NCBI GenBank assembly: GCA_964247055.1
Contig: OZ176050.1
Location: forward strand, 4,650,001-4,714,000
Source: Paragordius varius
Taxonomy: Eukaryota; Nematomorpha
Length of the DNA stretch: 64,000 nucleotides
Reading direction: 5' to 3'
Shown here: piece by piece, positions 37,715-53,315 of the stretch
Position numbering within the stretch: position 1 is the first letter of the stretch
Layout: each line of letters begins with the position of its first letter
The notes under the pieces: model-generated
The model's input: only the letters and a program-made list of their open reading frames with translations
Told to the model about the DNA's origin: nothing
Databases searched by the model: none
Made by a program: the position numbers and the translations under genes

Positions 37715-40564
37715 CACACCACATAGGCAAATTAATTATAACAAAAAGTATTTTGACATGTGATACGGACATACACATAGCTCTTATTTAAAACGACCAT
37801 CTGTAAAAATGTGATTATTGGGTCAAATCCAAACAAATAACGATACATTCAAATTTACCAATTTTAATTTTTGAATGAAATTCGCAATGAAAAATGACCT
37901 GATAATAAAATTCCATATTTTTGCTGCAGAATATTGTTACGGCTTGCGTCACTTAAATTTAAAGTAAAATCTATAAAACATATACCAATTCGTATAATTA
38001 CACATTAGTCACTTAGGATTTTTAGGTATATTTCATATTTATGATATAGAACTATTATATTTTACCCAAAAAAATCGATAAAATGAACCCAATATAAATA
38101 GCTTTTTCAACCAATCCATAGCATCCACATTCACATCTCTGCAAGACTCATTAAAATGCAATATTCAAAATAATTATTACTAGAAAATTCATAAATCTGG
38201 TCCAACCAAAATCTCGTAACAAATTTATTCCAGAGAACATAAGTTTTTGAAAATCCATCATCCTACCACCACACAGATTATAAATTTATGACATAAAAAT
38301 ATTTAAAAAATCCCATTTATATACATAAAATTTCATATCATTTTTTATATCCTTGATAGCTATCCATCCCTAAAAAAGTTGTTGATTCAAGCATTACTCA
38401 TAATTTAGAATGACATCATGCACCTTATAAAATAACTCTGTAAAAGTACTTTCTTTCCCTTAAACAATGAATGAATGTGTTCTTAACTTTCATTTTGTTA
38501 ATATTTTTTAAAATTTCTCAAAATCTTTTATATTATTATTGTTACATACTGGAATAGTCATCATTATCTTAATTCTATGTGAATAGATTAAGGTTTTCTT
38601 ATTATATATAGTCAGTCATACAAAACTGTGATTCCAAATGAATATTCATGTCTTATAAACCATACATCATCAGATTCGAGAATACATAAAATGTATCTTA
38701 CGAAATATTTATTTAAATATCTCAAACAAGAGAACATTTTTAAAATCTGTAAAGTACTTCACATCAGCTAGCCCTCTTTGTGAATATTTCCCGAATGTTT
38801 TTTTGTATAATATTAAATCAAAACTTTTAATTCATTCCTTGAAAAATTAAATAAATACAATTAATTACTATAATTATTACTAATAAATGATATGATTGCC
38901 TTCTTAAGTTTTTATATTTAGATAATAGGCAAATACAGTGGACGGCCCTATAATTACCCTAAAAAGGCTCTTTGTCCCCATGGTTCTTTTTTTAAAAAAT
39001 GTAAAAAATTAAATTAATAAAATTTTACATGCAAATATATTATCATATTTTAATTTTCTATAATTTTTAACTCATTAGAGGGTAAATCCATAAAATAAAA
39101 TAAGGTCAATTTTAAACGACTGTTACATAAATTTGAAAAAGTGCATGATGATCAGGATGAGCTAATTACGCTGTTTAGTCAAAAAAGCATATTGGACATT
39201 ATCACTATAATTTTAACTCTTTAATAAAGATTTTTGAAACTTTTAAATGTCAAAACCAAACGTTTAAAAGCGTATAGGATCTGATAATAATTATATACCC
39301 GAGATTACTTGTTGACAAAGATAAATATTGTAATTTATATCAGAGTTTTCTAAATTTTATTTGCTAATAATTTTGTCGTCGTTAATTGTGTTAATGACAT
39401 TTTCTATCAAATAAAAAAAATTGTTTGTTATATATTATTGGCAGCTTATAAGTTTTATGAATAACTAAGATTGTTTGATATTTTATTTATATTTTTTTGC
39501 TGTATTCTAACAGATGATCATATAGACAGAGTTTTAAAAAGATTGGCTAATTTAAGCCAACACTGAACAATGATATACTAATATATATAATAATGTTTGA
39601 ACTTCAGATGTAAACAGTTTTGTTTTATATATATATATATATTACAAATTTTAATAAAAAAGGATATCGAATTTCATACAAATTGTGCCTGTGTTTAAAT
39701 ATATAGGAATCATTCTTATACGATATATACAATTTTCAAGGATTAATATTCGCATATTATTATTACATAAGCAAAACTTTATATTATCATTTTCTAATCA
39801 TTGTAAATAAACCATTAGTGTATTGGTTTACAATGATATAAATAGGTATCATCTAATTAACACAGTATAACATAACCTACAATTTAATGTTTCCAATGCC
39901 AAACTCCAAAATTGAAAAATTCCACAAATCAATTATACTTTACATTACAGATATCAATACCATTTTGTTTAAAATAAAATTGAAAACAAAAAAAACAATT
40001 ACGTTTCAATCAAATATATAAATATACATTTTGATATTAGCCTTCTCCCTTCCCTAACAAATTAGATTTAATCTTTGGATCAAAACTGTCAAGGTCGGAA
40101 TGAAATTGATGCGTCTAGGTTTTATAGGAATGGCTAGATCAACAAGTCTTAGTTAAGTCAAGCATACAATTAAACATGAATCATAAATATCCAAAAAATA
40201 ACTATTTGTCTGCACTAACTAAAGTAATGTATCTATTTTAAACTCATCATCAAATTTTAAATATATATATATATATATATATATAAGTTTAGAATTCTTT
40301 AAGGTATCCATCGGTATGCAACAAAGAAATAGTTTTTTAAATATACGACCGCTAACAAACTTGACAAAAAAATATCAACATATTGATTATATTATTCAAT
40401 ATTTTTGGCAAAACTGGATAAAAATTTTATAATTAATATTTATTTTTCAAATATACATTTTTACATGTCCACGTTTTCAAAAAAAAATTATTTTCTATAA
40501 CAAACAGTTTAAATGTGTCAAAACCTACATCTAAACTGTTATAGAATAGATAAATTACAATTTA
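37715..40564. other. Convergent intergenic region
   Basis: 2.85 kb between the 3' ends of the GPCR (+) and NCAPD2 (-). AT-rich with short (TA)n runs (for example near 39630-39650 and 40259-40284). I see no gene, element ends or long repeat. Confidence 0.65.
40259..40284. repeat. (AT)n microsatellite
   Basis: Uninterrupted AT run about 280 bp beyond the NCAPD2 stop codon. Confidence 0.85.
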
Positions 40565-43500
40565 TTAGCCATTTTTGTCATTATCATCATCGCTATAAAG
40601 GACAGTGTTGGTGTGCCGTTTTTTCCTTTTGGCATCAGAACCGATGGCGGGAGATATTAAATAATTTTTGGTGGAAATTATTAACTGTTTTTTCGCCGAA
40701 ACCTTATTATTAACAATACTATTAATGTTTGTTATGGTTTTCAAAGGCGTTTTCGTCAAGGTAACAATGTTGTTATCCAATAATGTTTCATTATTTTCTA
40801 TCAACTCAACACAATTCATTTCAAACGTAATATTTTTCATATCTTTGCGATGTTGATTAGCATTCAATGATGATACAACATCCCTATTAGATGGTAGTTC
40901 AGTTTCAGAAATATTATTATCATTTTGAAAATCACCATAGCAATTTTCGAAGCTTGATTTGTCTCTGGTTGGTTTTATACCATTTAGGGACAAATTTTTC
41001 GATTTAAATGGATTTGTTGGTGTGTGATTTTGCTGATCGGTCATGTTATTATCATCAACCTCATTATATTTTAAGGCTGTGCGGGAATGTCTGTGCAAAG
41101 GAGTTGGTTTCGTATCTAAGCGTTTCTTTCCAGATGATCTAACGTTAAGTGGTGTTCTCATCTCTAAAATTTTCTGGCAAAAATATTAGTAAAATTAATA
41201 AATAAATGAAGATTAATTTAGCAATTGTAAATTGGTATTTTTTTAAAAAATAAATTAGTATATTGATACCATCTAAATGCAAGGCTTAATATTAGAGATG
41301 AAAACTATGATAAAAAACCATTACCTATTCAGCAACTTTTAATAATAATAATCATATTATTATTCAATAACTGACTACACATATAATAACTTTCAATTAC
41401 TAAAAAGTAGATTAGTTGATAAATCAAAGAAGTGAGATATTTACCACAATATCGACGAGTCAAAAAACTAATTATTAATTGGATAATTTATAGTTATAGC
41501 AGTTTATATACTTAGGACATGAAGTCTGTTAGAAAATGTGAAAAACAGTAATAAATCAATTATATTCTGACAATATATGTGTGATTTTTCAAGACTTATT
41601 AAATATTACATGAGTAGCGTTCGTTTAAAAAAATCTAACGTATTATATATATATATATATTTTAACGTATACTCCTTAATTTCGAAATTAGAGCAAAAAA
41701 CTCATAAATATTTAACATTATCCAGTTGTGATATTATATAAAAAGTGATTGATAAAACACTTTAATTAGGATAAGTACGAATGTAAGTAGAAATTAGTAT
41801 AAACAAATAGACTGAAAAAGATCAAACAAAATTTAGTTGACGAAATGTACGATTAAATTGATTAAACCAGTCAAAATGTAATATAATCTCGCTTACATTT
41901 GCTATTTTGAAGATTTATTTCTATTTTTTATTAGATTAAAAGTTAAGATATTTGATGATGGATCATATATATAAATATCCTTATACAGGGATGACCAACA
42001 CATATATCTTCGCGGGTTGCTTTGATAATAATTGTTTAATTATTTATTTTAAGTTCAATTTTGGATTATATATCATCTAAATAATCGTAAAATTTGGATT
42101 GAAATCCATTTTATAAACATTTTTAGACCTCTTTTGCGTACCGCAAAAAAGCGTGTTGGACATTCATCTCCTAATAAATGCTCAAAACACCTTTTTACAT
42201 TTAAAGCAGTTTTTCTAATTATTTATATTTTTCATGAAAAAGGATAAGAATAAATTTACTTCTTTTGGGGCCCAGTCCACATTTAACAAAACGTCTTTTG
42301 TACCCAATGATTGTCCTACGAAAACGAATAAGTAACAAAAACTATTTTACAAAGCCAATTTAAATAATAAAATTTTTAACAATACAATAAAATTGAAACA
42401 AAAATAACCATTTTGTAATGATTTCTCAGTTTCTTTGATTTTTGAGGCAGGCTTTTTCTTACTGACTGAAAGGAGTCGTTTAGCTTGTTCGCTCAACATC
42501 TCCATATCACCCAAATGTTGGTTTATTTCCGCAATCTTTTGCCTGAATTCATCGACGCTGGCCTAAAATATTATTTGCATAATTTGGTCATTGATTATAA
42601 AACTAGGGTTGGATTGGATAATAGAATATTATTAAAATAATATAACTATGAGTGGGATTTTTCAAAAATAGCTGGTCAAAAAATAACGTATTACACTGTG
42701 TGCAAAAAAGAGAATTAATTTTTTTCAGGAGATAGCTTATGACCAGCCAATCCATTTGCCGCAAAAATTTTATTTGTTGACGACCTAGTTTTTGAAATAT
42801 TGAGAGAAAATTAAAATTGAGCAAAAAGTAAAAATAAAGGATAATTAAATATATAATGATAAAACTTGAGATATTATGGTTTATAATCATTATTGCAGAT
42901 ATTTACAATTTAATAACCCAAAATCATGGTTTTTATTTCAAATCAAATGAGGGAGTTTTTCTTTTATCAAACTTAAAAGACAAAAATTTATGTATTTTAT
43001 TGGTAAAAAATATATCAAAATAAACTAAAATAATATTTATTTTTATGTCATCTGGCTTATGGTATAAAAAATTTACTGTTTTATTTTGGAGTCATACATA
43101 ATTGAAAATTATAAACTATATAAATAATGCAAAATGGATATAAAGTAGTGAGTGTATCAAGCGAAAATTCATACAAATCTTTGTAACAGGTTTGTTTTAT
43201 TACAAATTAATATTTTTACTGGGATCTGTTGGGATTTTCGGTTGATTTTCCACTTGTAAATTTTATTTTGAATTAATTTATATACTTTATAATTTGTGCT
43301 CATATGAAATTCCAAAATAAAACAGTAAATTTATGTTTGATACACTCATAAACCAGATGACAATAAAATGAAAAGTAAATAACAATATTTTTTAGTTTTA
43401 TTTTGATATATAAATTTTTTACTGAATAAAATATATATGTTAGGATTAATATAGTTTCATTAATTTTTTTATGTCTTTTAAAATCGAAAAACGCCATCTT

Positions 43501-44685
43501 TTGATCTGATTTATAAAAACGCTAACTATATGATTTTAGGCTAATTATAAATTGTAAGTATCTGCTAAAATGATAATAAACCATAATATTCTATTTTCAT
43601 TTTTTTTTTAATTATTATATTTTCAATTTTGCCCAATTTTAATTTCTTCTCAACAAAAACTAGATCGTCAACAAATAAAAATTTTGCGGAAAATAAATTC
43701 GCTGGTCATGAGGTATCTCATGAAAAAAAATTTTTTTGGCACACATTGTTATAAATATAAAATGGAATAAAATTATATTTATGCAGAGATTGTAACATCT
43801 CAACCTTTTCCGCAAATTTTCAATTAATTTTTTGTTTGGTTTGCATATATTTTTTCATTTATGGTAATATGTGACCACTTATATATTAGATTATTACTTT
43901 TTGACCGGTCATCAAAAATGTAATATATATTGTAACTTAACTATAACTAAAATACTTTAATATAATTTACTTTTATTTCAGATTTTTCCGTTTTACATTG
44001 ATCAATTATTTCGCTAAACAGGCAGTCATAAAACTCAGGAATGGCCAATTTGCTTTGATAATTTGGTAATTCTTCCATAAGCTTTTTCAGTGAACGATCC
44101 GAATGAGGTAGGAATGCAATGCATTTCAACAATTTTATGGCCTGAGCACTAAAAACAAATTTAGAAATTATTTATATAAACAACATTGCTAAGTAAAATA
44201 AATATCAAATTTGTTTAATACTGTTCAATAAATGACCCTATATATAATCCATAAAATCGAAAAAAAAATCAAGATATATATAACATTTTCTTGATTACAA
44301 TTGGGGGTTACATATCAATTTTTTTTCTATTTTTAATCCAAAGATGTATATATTTTGTTAAACCATCACAAATAAAATATGAAAAATCCCAAAGTTATGA
44401 GAACTTTACCAAATATAATATATATTAATTATGCTGCATATGCATATAAAAAGGTGTGGTTATTATTAATAGGAATAATTATATTATATCCATGTAACCT
44501 TGAATAAGTGCTAGAAATACGTTGACACATTTTCTCAATAATTCCTTCGACCTGTTTGTCCTTTTGTATGTATCCACATAAAAATCTATCCATTAAAATT
44601 TACTTATGATATATATATATGAAAAAACTAATTAAAAGTGCAAAAAAAAACAAAAAAAAGTTGTAAACTATAGGATTAATCTATG

Positions 44686-44720
<35 letters not shown>

Positions 44721-46729
44721 TTAATCTCATATCTATTTATGATACCGTTAGATAAAAGTCACAGATAGGTAATATATATGCAAAAAAACAGATTATATCA
44801 TAAGACTTACTTGGCAATCGTACTAAATTGTTCTAAATCATCGATTGCAATATTATCATTGCCATTATGCTTTAGTTGTTCTGAGGAATCGGAATTGTTA
44901 CCATTTATTGATTTAAGGGAAAGTTTACCAACTATGTCTGGCAAAGCATTGTAAATGGAGTTTCCCTAAAGAAAGAAATAATTTTCCACGTTTTAAATTA
45001 CTGTTTGAAATAGCAATAAAAAAAATATTTGTATAATGTAATTGCTATGGATTATTACTTATATTGCATTTGGTCGCAACAAAGTTAAATACGGAAGAGA
45101 CCAAATATTAAAATAAAGATAAACATATATTTGTATTTTTATTAATTTTGTTCCTAATAAAATGCAAAATGATTTGGGTTATAAATTTTATCGATATAAA
45201 AGTTAACGTTAAAATTGATGTTAATATTTTATATTTATTCTCTATATTTAATCCATTTTAAACTTTTTGAAAAGATATAATAACAGAATCATACTTTAAG
45301 CGACAGATTTTCAAAAAATTGTCGGGCAATGTGCTTTATAGCTTCATCGGGATCAATAATTCGCTTTGCTACTTCACACAACTGTTCTTTAGCTATTATC
45401 ATATCTCGGCTTATAAGGTGAGACACAATTTTGAGTGTCACCATACGTATGTATGCATTTGAATCAGATAATCTATTATTGGGCAAATAATTGTATAAAG
45501 ACATAAATAATTATGTATTACCTATTTTTATGACAAATTCATATGAATCTTATTATTCTCTATGCTTCCTAATCACCTCAAAATAATCGAAATATCAATA
45601 GAATTTTATACTAAAAATGATTTTGTGATACGTACACGTGTTTAAACGTTGGAAACCTTAATCATATTTACCATTAGATTTTATGTGTAATAAATTTAAT
45701 AAAAACTATCTCGTTACATATTTGTAATTTTAAAAGTTTTTATTAAAATGAATTTTTTATGGGAAAGTAGTTATTTGTAAACTTCTAAAAGTTTTTTTAC
45801 CTTTGATACAAATACGGTATCCATGGTTCAACAAGCGTTGGAAAACGTACGATTAAATCTCCAATCCCAACCAAAATCGTTATTTTGGATTCAAGATTAT
45901 TATTATTGCTTGTAGGAGTATTTTCATTATTGTTTATTAACGTGTTTGCAGTTGAAACATTGTTATTATTAATGGTATTAATGGTTTGGTTAAGAGATGG
46001 TGTGTTACTACTCAGTATAGTGACTATTAAAGGCATATACTGTTCACATAGTTTTGAGCTATATTATAATGGAATTATTAATATCATCAAACGTTATTAG
46101 TACTAATTTTCAAACTTTTGGAGAAAAATTTTTGCGAAAAAAGTGATTCCGGTTTTATTGATATTATTCAAACACACATATTTATTTGGCTAAAATATAA
46201 ATAAATAGCCAAAAATATAAACAAAACTGCAATATTATGTGTTGTCTATTTCTCAAAATCTAACTTTATATTTCAACTGAATATAAAACAATTAGGTTAA
46301 AAAATGAAAATAAATTTTTTAAAGCCTTTGCGCAGCTCTGTGAACTGTTCCAAAACCTTTTTTCGGTTACAAGGTAATGGTTCCTATTGTTTTAAACTTT
46401 ATTATATCGTTAAAATGTAATATATTTGTGCTTTACATTGGTTATATTTTTCACTAGTAAAATTATGCTTTAATTATATTGAAATTTAGGAGGAAACGGA
46501 TCATCTATTTATATTAAAATCAAAACTTCATTAATATAGACACAGTATCTAAAATTAACCTGACAATCATAAATTTGACGAGAGCATTAATGGAAGCGTT
46601 TCTCATCTTTGGGTCAGGAAACTTGACGGGGCTTTTAACAATTTGTTCAATGAGTCTCAAAAATGGTTTAAGGAGAGATTTTTCATCTAACAAATGTATA
46701 ATTACAGAGCATCCACAAAAAATAGACTG

Positions 46730-46784
<55 letters not shown>

Positions 46785-48621
46785 TGATAGGAAAATGCAT
46801 CAGGATTATCATGGTGCTTTTGGTTTTGGCCCTTACTAGTGATCTAAGAAAGTTATTTACACTTTTGTGGTGTGTGCTTCATATCAGAAAATGGCAACAT
46901 TTGTGCACATTTTTTTGAATAAAAATTTTTTAGCGAAAAATCTTCATTTAAAAATCTCACTAAAATATATTATAAACTACATATAAAAAGCAGAACAATA
47001 TTTTCAAAATTTTTGAGTGTGAACTCCAAAAGTGACAAATTTTTTTCCTCCTCTAAAATGGGGGTCCTCTTAAAATACCGGGAAGCGATAAATTTTTTGA
47101 ATAAACGCTAAATTTAATAACAAAAAAATTTTTTTTAAAAATGTATACTTTTTACAAAAATTCAATTTTAGGCAAAATTTTTCAAGCGTACTTCAAGTAT
47201 TTGGAGGCATGATGGAAACGGTATAAAAACGTTTTAAGACATATTAAAAACATTTTTTCAATATATTTTGATGGTGCTAAAGATTTATATTACCTCAGAA
47301 TTTTAATCAAACATTCGTATTCAAATTTATATTAAATAAGAATTGTGTTTTACTAAAATGCAATATTTTTAGGAAGACGAACATTAAAATTTTCTGAAGC
47401 GATATAAATGTTCAGCATCATTGGGTATAGAAAAAATGTTTTATCTTAAAGCGTTTTTAAACCGTTTTCATCTTAACTCAAAAACGTATGAAGTAAACTT
47501 CAACAAAATTTTGAATTAAAATTAAAAGTAGCATAAATATATTTTTAGTCTATATTAAAATTTAGCATTAATTTTTTTATCGCGCAACACCGGTATCTTT
47601 GCATTTATTTTAAAAGGACACCCATTTTAGAAAAGCAAAAAAATTTGGGACTTTTGGAGCCCACATCTAAAAATTATTTTTTTTGAAAATATTGTTTTGC
47701 TTTTAATATGTTTATGATATATTTTAGTGATGTTTTTGGAATAAGGCATTTAGCTTTTACAAAAAAAATTTATTCATATAAATGTGCGAAAATCCCATTT
47801 TCTGATATGGAGCACTCACCATAGAAATGTAGATAACTTTCTCATATCACTCGTAAGGGCCAAACCAAGCATCATGATAATCCTGATACATATTCCTCTC
47901 AAATAAATATTTCATCAAGTTATTTCTTATACCCCCCGATTTAGGACACAGTGTTATTGACTAGTCCCATTATTTAATCTAATCTATGTTGGAAAGTGTT
48001 TGTATTGTCATATTTACTAAAATTAAAAACCAAGTTAAATCATTTGAAACCTTATAAATTTCTGGAAACATATAAATATGTCAAAAACCATCGAAAAGTA
48101 TTTTAACGGAAACAATGTATAAACCCTTTGATTGCGTCGAAGATTAAGCCCTTTTTATAATAGCTCCACACAATTTAGCCCCATTTAGCGTGAAAATAGG
48201 AGCTTTAAAGGGTTAGATCTGACCGATTATTATTTGATTAATGACCCTGATTACTCAACAAATTACTTAAAAAACTTCCATATGTTAAACATGTGCATTT
48301 TTGAGCGGTAAGACAGGTTATTATTTTTGACCGGTAAAAACGCAGTTATATCTTACAAAAATAAGCTTTATTCTTTATTTTAGTAACATAAAATTTAAAA
48401 CAAAAATTGGAAAAATTTATCCGTTAGATATTGAAAAACTTGTATTTATACTTTCAAATAGTTCTTTTTCACAGACTATCCGTGCAAATTCAATGTGATC
48501 AGAGTCATCAGTTTCCCCAATCGGACCTGTAGCTAAACATAATTCGTCTTCGTCGTCGGTATCTACATTCACGTTGATTCGAATCGGAGTTTGATTGATT
48601 TTAGGATTAGTTTTGACCTTT

Positions 48622-48672
<51 letters not shown>

Positions 48673-51600
48673 AAAACTGATGTTATACGGACAGAAGGTA
48701 AATATGTATAGACAAATATTTTTTTTATAAAAGACAACCATACTCTTTAAATCTTGATTTTTTCAAATATACATTGTTTAAAATGGCAAAGTGTGAATAG
48801 ATATATATCACTAACACAATATATTCTATAATTTACGATTGTAACTAAATAGCTTTTATAGAAAAGTTTAAGGTTTATTAAGTATGGCTGTCTTTTAGAT
48901 AAAAATATTTGTCTATTTATTTTTACGTTTTTTCTGTATAATTTCAATTTTAAGTTAGAAAATATGCGCCGTAAGGGTAACAAACCCGCAACTGGGTATT
49001 GCACAACGCCGTATTTAACCTACTCGTATGGATATATATAAAAAAGAATCTAAAATTATGGTTGAATATTACTTTGTAAGACTATAATAAAAAAAACCAC
49101 CCTCACCTTATAATTTTTATTTATATAACAAATATTAAATTCAATAAAGTTGTTCAAGTAAAATGGTGAGCTTTGGTAAAATTGACTGTGAATTTTTTTT
49201 ATTGGTTTTCCAATAATAATTTTTCTTTTTAAACTATGAAAACTCCGTTTTTAGAATAATAGAAATGTGGCAATTAAAATATATAGTGATATGTGAAACC
49301 CTTATTTCAATTGCGTCATTAAATTATTCCTTAGCAATAAAAAACGGAACTTTAAAGATGCAACATTAATATTTTTCCTGTTAGTTTCTTAAAGAATAAG
49401 TTAGCAATACCCCACCTTGGACGGTTTGTTCATTAAGGCGTTTGGCTTTTAGGTATGGGAGCAAAGAATCATATAGGTAAGTTAAATGGTTTAATGCAAT
49501 TTCACCCACGCAAAAAAGTAATTTGGCTAAGCGTTCAGGCGTTACCATTGATTCTTGATTATCTGTAAATTTATTAATAATTATTCATCAAAATATTTTT
49601 GAATGGAATAAAACAAAATATTTTTTAATGGTAATCATATATCCCTTGATTTCTTTTAAACCATATAATTACATTACCATTACTTAATTTGCAACACAGA
49701 TAAGTCGTTAAATTAGGGTTAAAAATTAATATGGTTGTGTTAAATGACATTATGTCTATTTTTTGCGTTTGCTGTTATAATGTTAGTTTTTACTGTAAGA
49801 GTTTTAGAAAAATATTTTTACCAGAATAAAAAATGGTTAATTACTAGAAACAGGATCCGGCGGTGAAGAGGTGAAATATCTTGCCTTTATGTCGGTAATA
49901 AGACTGGCACACATAAGCTCAGGCGTTTCATGCAATAAATAAATCACTTGAATAATGGACTGGCTAGCAGGGCTCCAATCATGTTTTGCATCAAATTCTG
50001 ATTAGAATAAAAGGGAAATTTATAAGTTTTTTGTTTTTGATATTAAAAGTTATTAATATAGTATTTATACTTTTGATAATCATTGGAACTAATTGTTGAA
50101 AAATGATATGATTTGAGGGTAATCGTAATGCGGTTTGAGTTATACGACCTTCTCCAACCTATGCAATATAAAATGAATGATTAAATGCTTGTTCAAAATA
50201 CGATATATCGGATATCAGCAAAAGAACCAATTATATGCTATTAAACTATTAATTATAAAATTATGTTTTTCAATCTTTTTTGTGCAATATCATATTATTT
50301 GTTTCCCTGAATAAACCGTTCTCCACTTATATATGCCTAACTATAGTAAATGATATTTATGAATTTTAAAAATTAAATATTATGTAAAAAAATTTTGGTC
50401 CTCTATTTCCGGAAAAAATAGATTTTATAATTTTTATAACATCTCAAAAAACAAAAAAATTGAATTAATCAAAGTTAAGAGAACTTTTCTAACGCCAAAA
50501 TTCATTATAAGATTATAACCTTATATTCTTTCCGCAATTTAGCTAGAATGGTGGCTAATATTTTACAGCGTTTAAGGGTTGTTTGATCCAAAATTTCTAA
50601 ATGGTTTACACATTGTTCCTTATTAATATTGTTGTTATCTCCCTGAGCATTATTTTCTTTCGTTTCTAAGGAGGGATTATGATTAGTTTGATTTTGTAAG
50701 GGCAAAGGCAAATTGCAAGAATCTAGAGTTGCGGCTTTAATATAAATTTCCATATTATTCCAACAGAGAGAATTGTCTAGATTGGTGGAACCTACTTCCA
50801 ACATACGCGAAAGCTCTATATTATATATGTAAACAAGAAATATTAAAAAAACTCAATTATAAAAAAAGGTCATTTATGTTTATTAGGTACTGTATTCGAA
50901 CCTTTGAAAATTCGAGGATTAATAAATTTAAAAAATATGTGCTATTCCTAGGTGATACTGAATCAATTATATTGAAAAAATATTTATAGATCATCCATAA
51001 TGTAAATAATTCAATTCAAAAATATTTAATAGCAAACTAAACATTTTAAATGATATGAGAAACCGTCTATAGTAATTGTATAAAATTTTCATGTTTGTTA
51101 CCATTATCAATATAGACAAATTTTTAATTTACTGTTCACTTTGTGATGATGCAAAATAAAAACTAATTGGCCAAAAACAAATTACCTAAGAGTGCAATCA
51201 AAAGTTGACAACCCGAATATATTTGATTTTTCATTTGTTTTATTATATTGGCTTTCTCTTGCGCTAGATGCGGTTCTTGATTTGGTATATAACTCTGATT
51301 TGTATCCATGATAGGTTTATCATTATTCAAATTGATAGTTTGTAGGTTTAAGGCATTCTTTCGCAAAAACTTAGTGGTGTGTTTAATTTTTTGGATAAGA
51401 ATGTTTGGGAAATCTTCTGAAAACAACTCCAAACGTATGAATTCTTTGATCTATTAGTAATAGTTTATAATTAATATTGAATGGCAAGGTGAAATCTAAA
51501 AACAATAAAACAGTTAAGAAAAATAGTTATACCAAATCTTCGAAACAAACAACTCCATTTGCATCAAGTTTAGTTAGGAAGTTTAATAGTTTTTCTAAGA

Positions 51601-53280
51601 CTGCTTTTCCATTTTGTCTAATAGGTTTTTGGGAAAAAAATAGAAAAAAAATTAAATTTTCAAACAACAATTTTTGAAAGTATTTAATTTACAATAATTA
51701 AATTAAGTATTACATATTTTCCATGTCAGGCTTTCTTTTGGTTTGTATTGCAGTTGGCTTTTTTGTTATTTCTAAGTATATAAAATAATAAATACATTTC
51801 CAAGCATTATAAACAATTTTTCGAGGATTTCCCCATCATTGCTAATTCCTTAAGAGTGTTATGAAATAAAAAGGATGCCCAAAATTGGCTTTAAACATTT
51901 ACATACAATATATAAATACTAAAAAAGCAGTATATATATTTAATTAACTTAAACATAAATGTTTAAAAATTAGCCCTGAACAGATATTTTTGGATAACAT
52001 TTTAAAGAGTGTCAGGAAATAAAAAGCATATCCAAAATTGGCCTTAAACATTTACATATAATATAACAAAACTAAAAAAGCAGTGTATAATTAACTTTAA
52101 ACATAAATGTTTAAAAATTAGCGCTGAACATATATTTTTGTATGACATATTTAGAGGTACTTTTTTCTTTAGCATTTTTTGTTCGATGTGATTTTTTGTA
52201 ATTATTATCGTTTTCTTCAATTAATGTGTGTTCATCACTGTCCTCATCATTATCTACAAAAATGTTATTTTCCTCCATGTTATCAGTATCGGTATTCGTA
52301 GGCTTATTTTGATAACGGTCGTCGTTAATTGTTTCATTGAGGAAAAATATGTTGGCAAATGCATTAACTATGCGATTTCGAACGCCACTAAAACCAGCAT
52401 TACTTAATGCGTCTGTATTGGTTGAACCTATATATATATATATAACATAATAAAATTGTTGGATAATCCCATTTTAAAATTTAGAACATTTGTAAATTTT
52501 TAGGAATAAAGTGAGTAATGAAAGTAGAATGGAATTAAAATGAGATTGAAACCGGTTTTAACAAAATTTTGAATAATAGCCTAGTAAATTGAGTTAGCAT
52601 CCATTAAATACTAATTTTTTAGTAAAAGGTGTTTAAACCTTTTAGAATTTTAGATACCGAGGAATAAAACTTATAATTTCACGCGATTGTGTTATAAAAC
52701 CGCTTTTAATCCGAGTTATTTTTTTCAAAAACGGTTTTGTAAACTTACAAAAAAGAAATAACCGAAACTAGTATCGAATTTGGGCTCTAAAATCAAAGTT
52801 TGATATTTAAAAAGCATTGTAAATAATTCTTTAATACCTGCTGTAGAGGATGATGGAGTAGAGATGAGATGTTTGAGACATTGAATAATCCCATAGGTGG
52901 CAAGATTAGTGTCTGGACCCCCTACTCCATATTGATAGGCTGTAAAGAAAAAGTTAACCGCCTCGTTACAATCCGTGAGAGATCGACTAAATAACATGGC
53001 ATCAAGAACGGTGGGATAAACTTCGCGACAAATTGCATTTGCATGTTCCGAGTAAAACTGTCAAATTATATTTGAACATTTATAATAATTCATAGCGGCA
53101 AAGAATAAGATAGGATAAAATTGGCATGTTTCAAACTCAAAATGGAGTTCCGTTGTCAATTAAAAATTCTAAATGCGTTCGAAACATGTCATTTTATCCT
53201 ACCCTTGCTTTTAAAAATTAAATAAATTCATAGAATTATATTGGAATGATTAGGGGTAATCGCGTTAAATTGTGGGACGC

Positions 53281-53315
<35 letters not shown>

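Noticed and set aside
46694-46918. Open frame with a long Tyr-Ile run
   Set aside because: It is the translation of (TA)25 continued into the fold-back arm; no protein-like features. The same holds for frames at 2235-2495 and 48600-48680.
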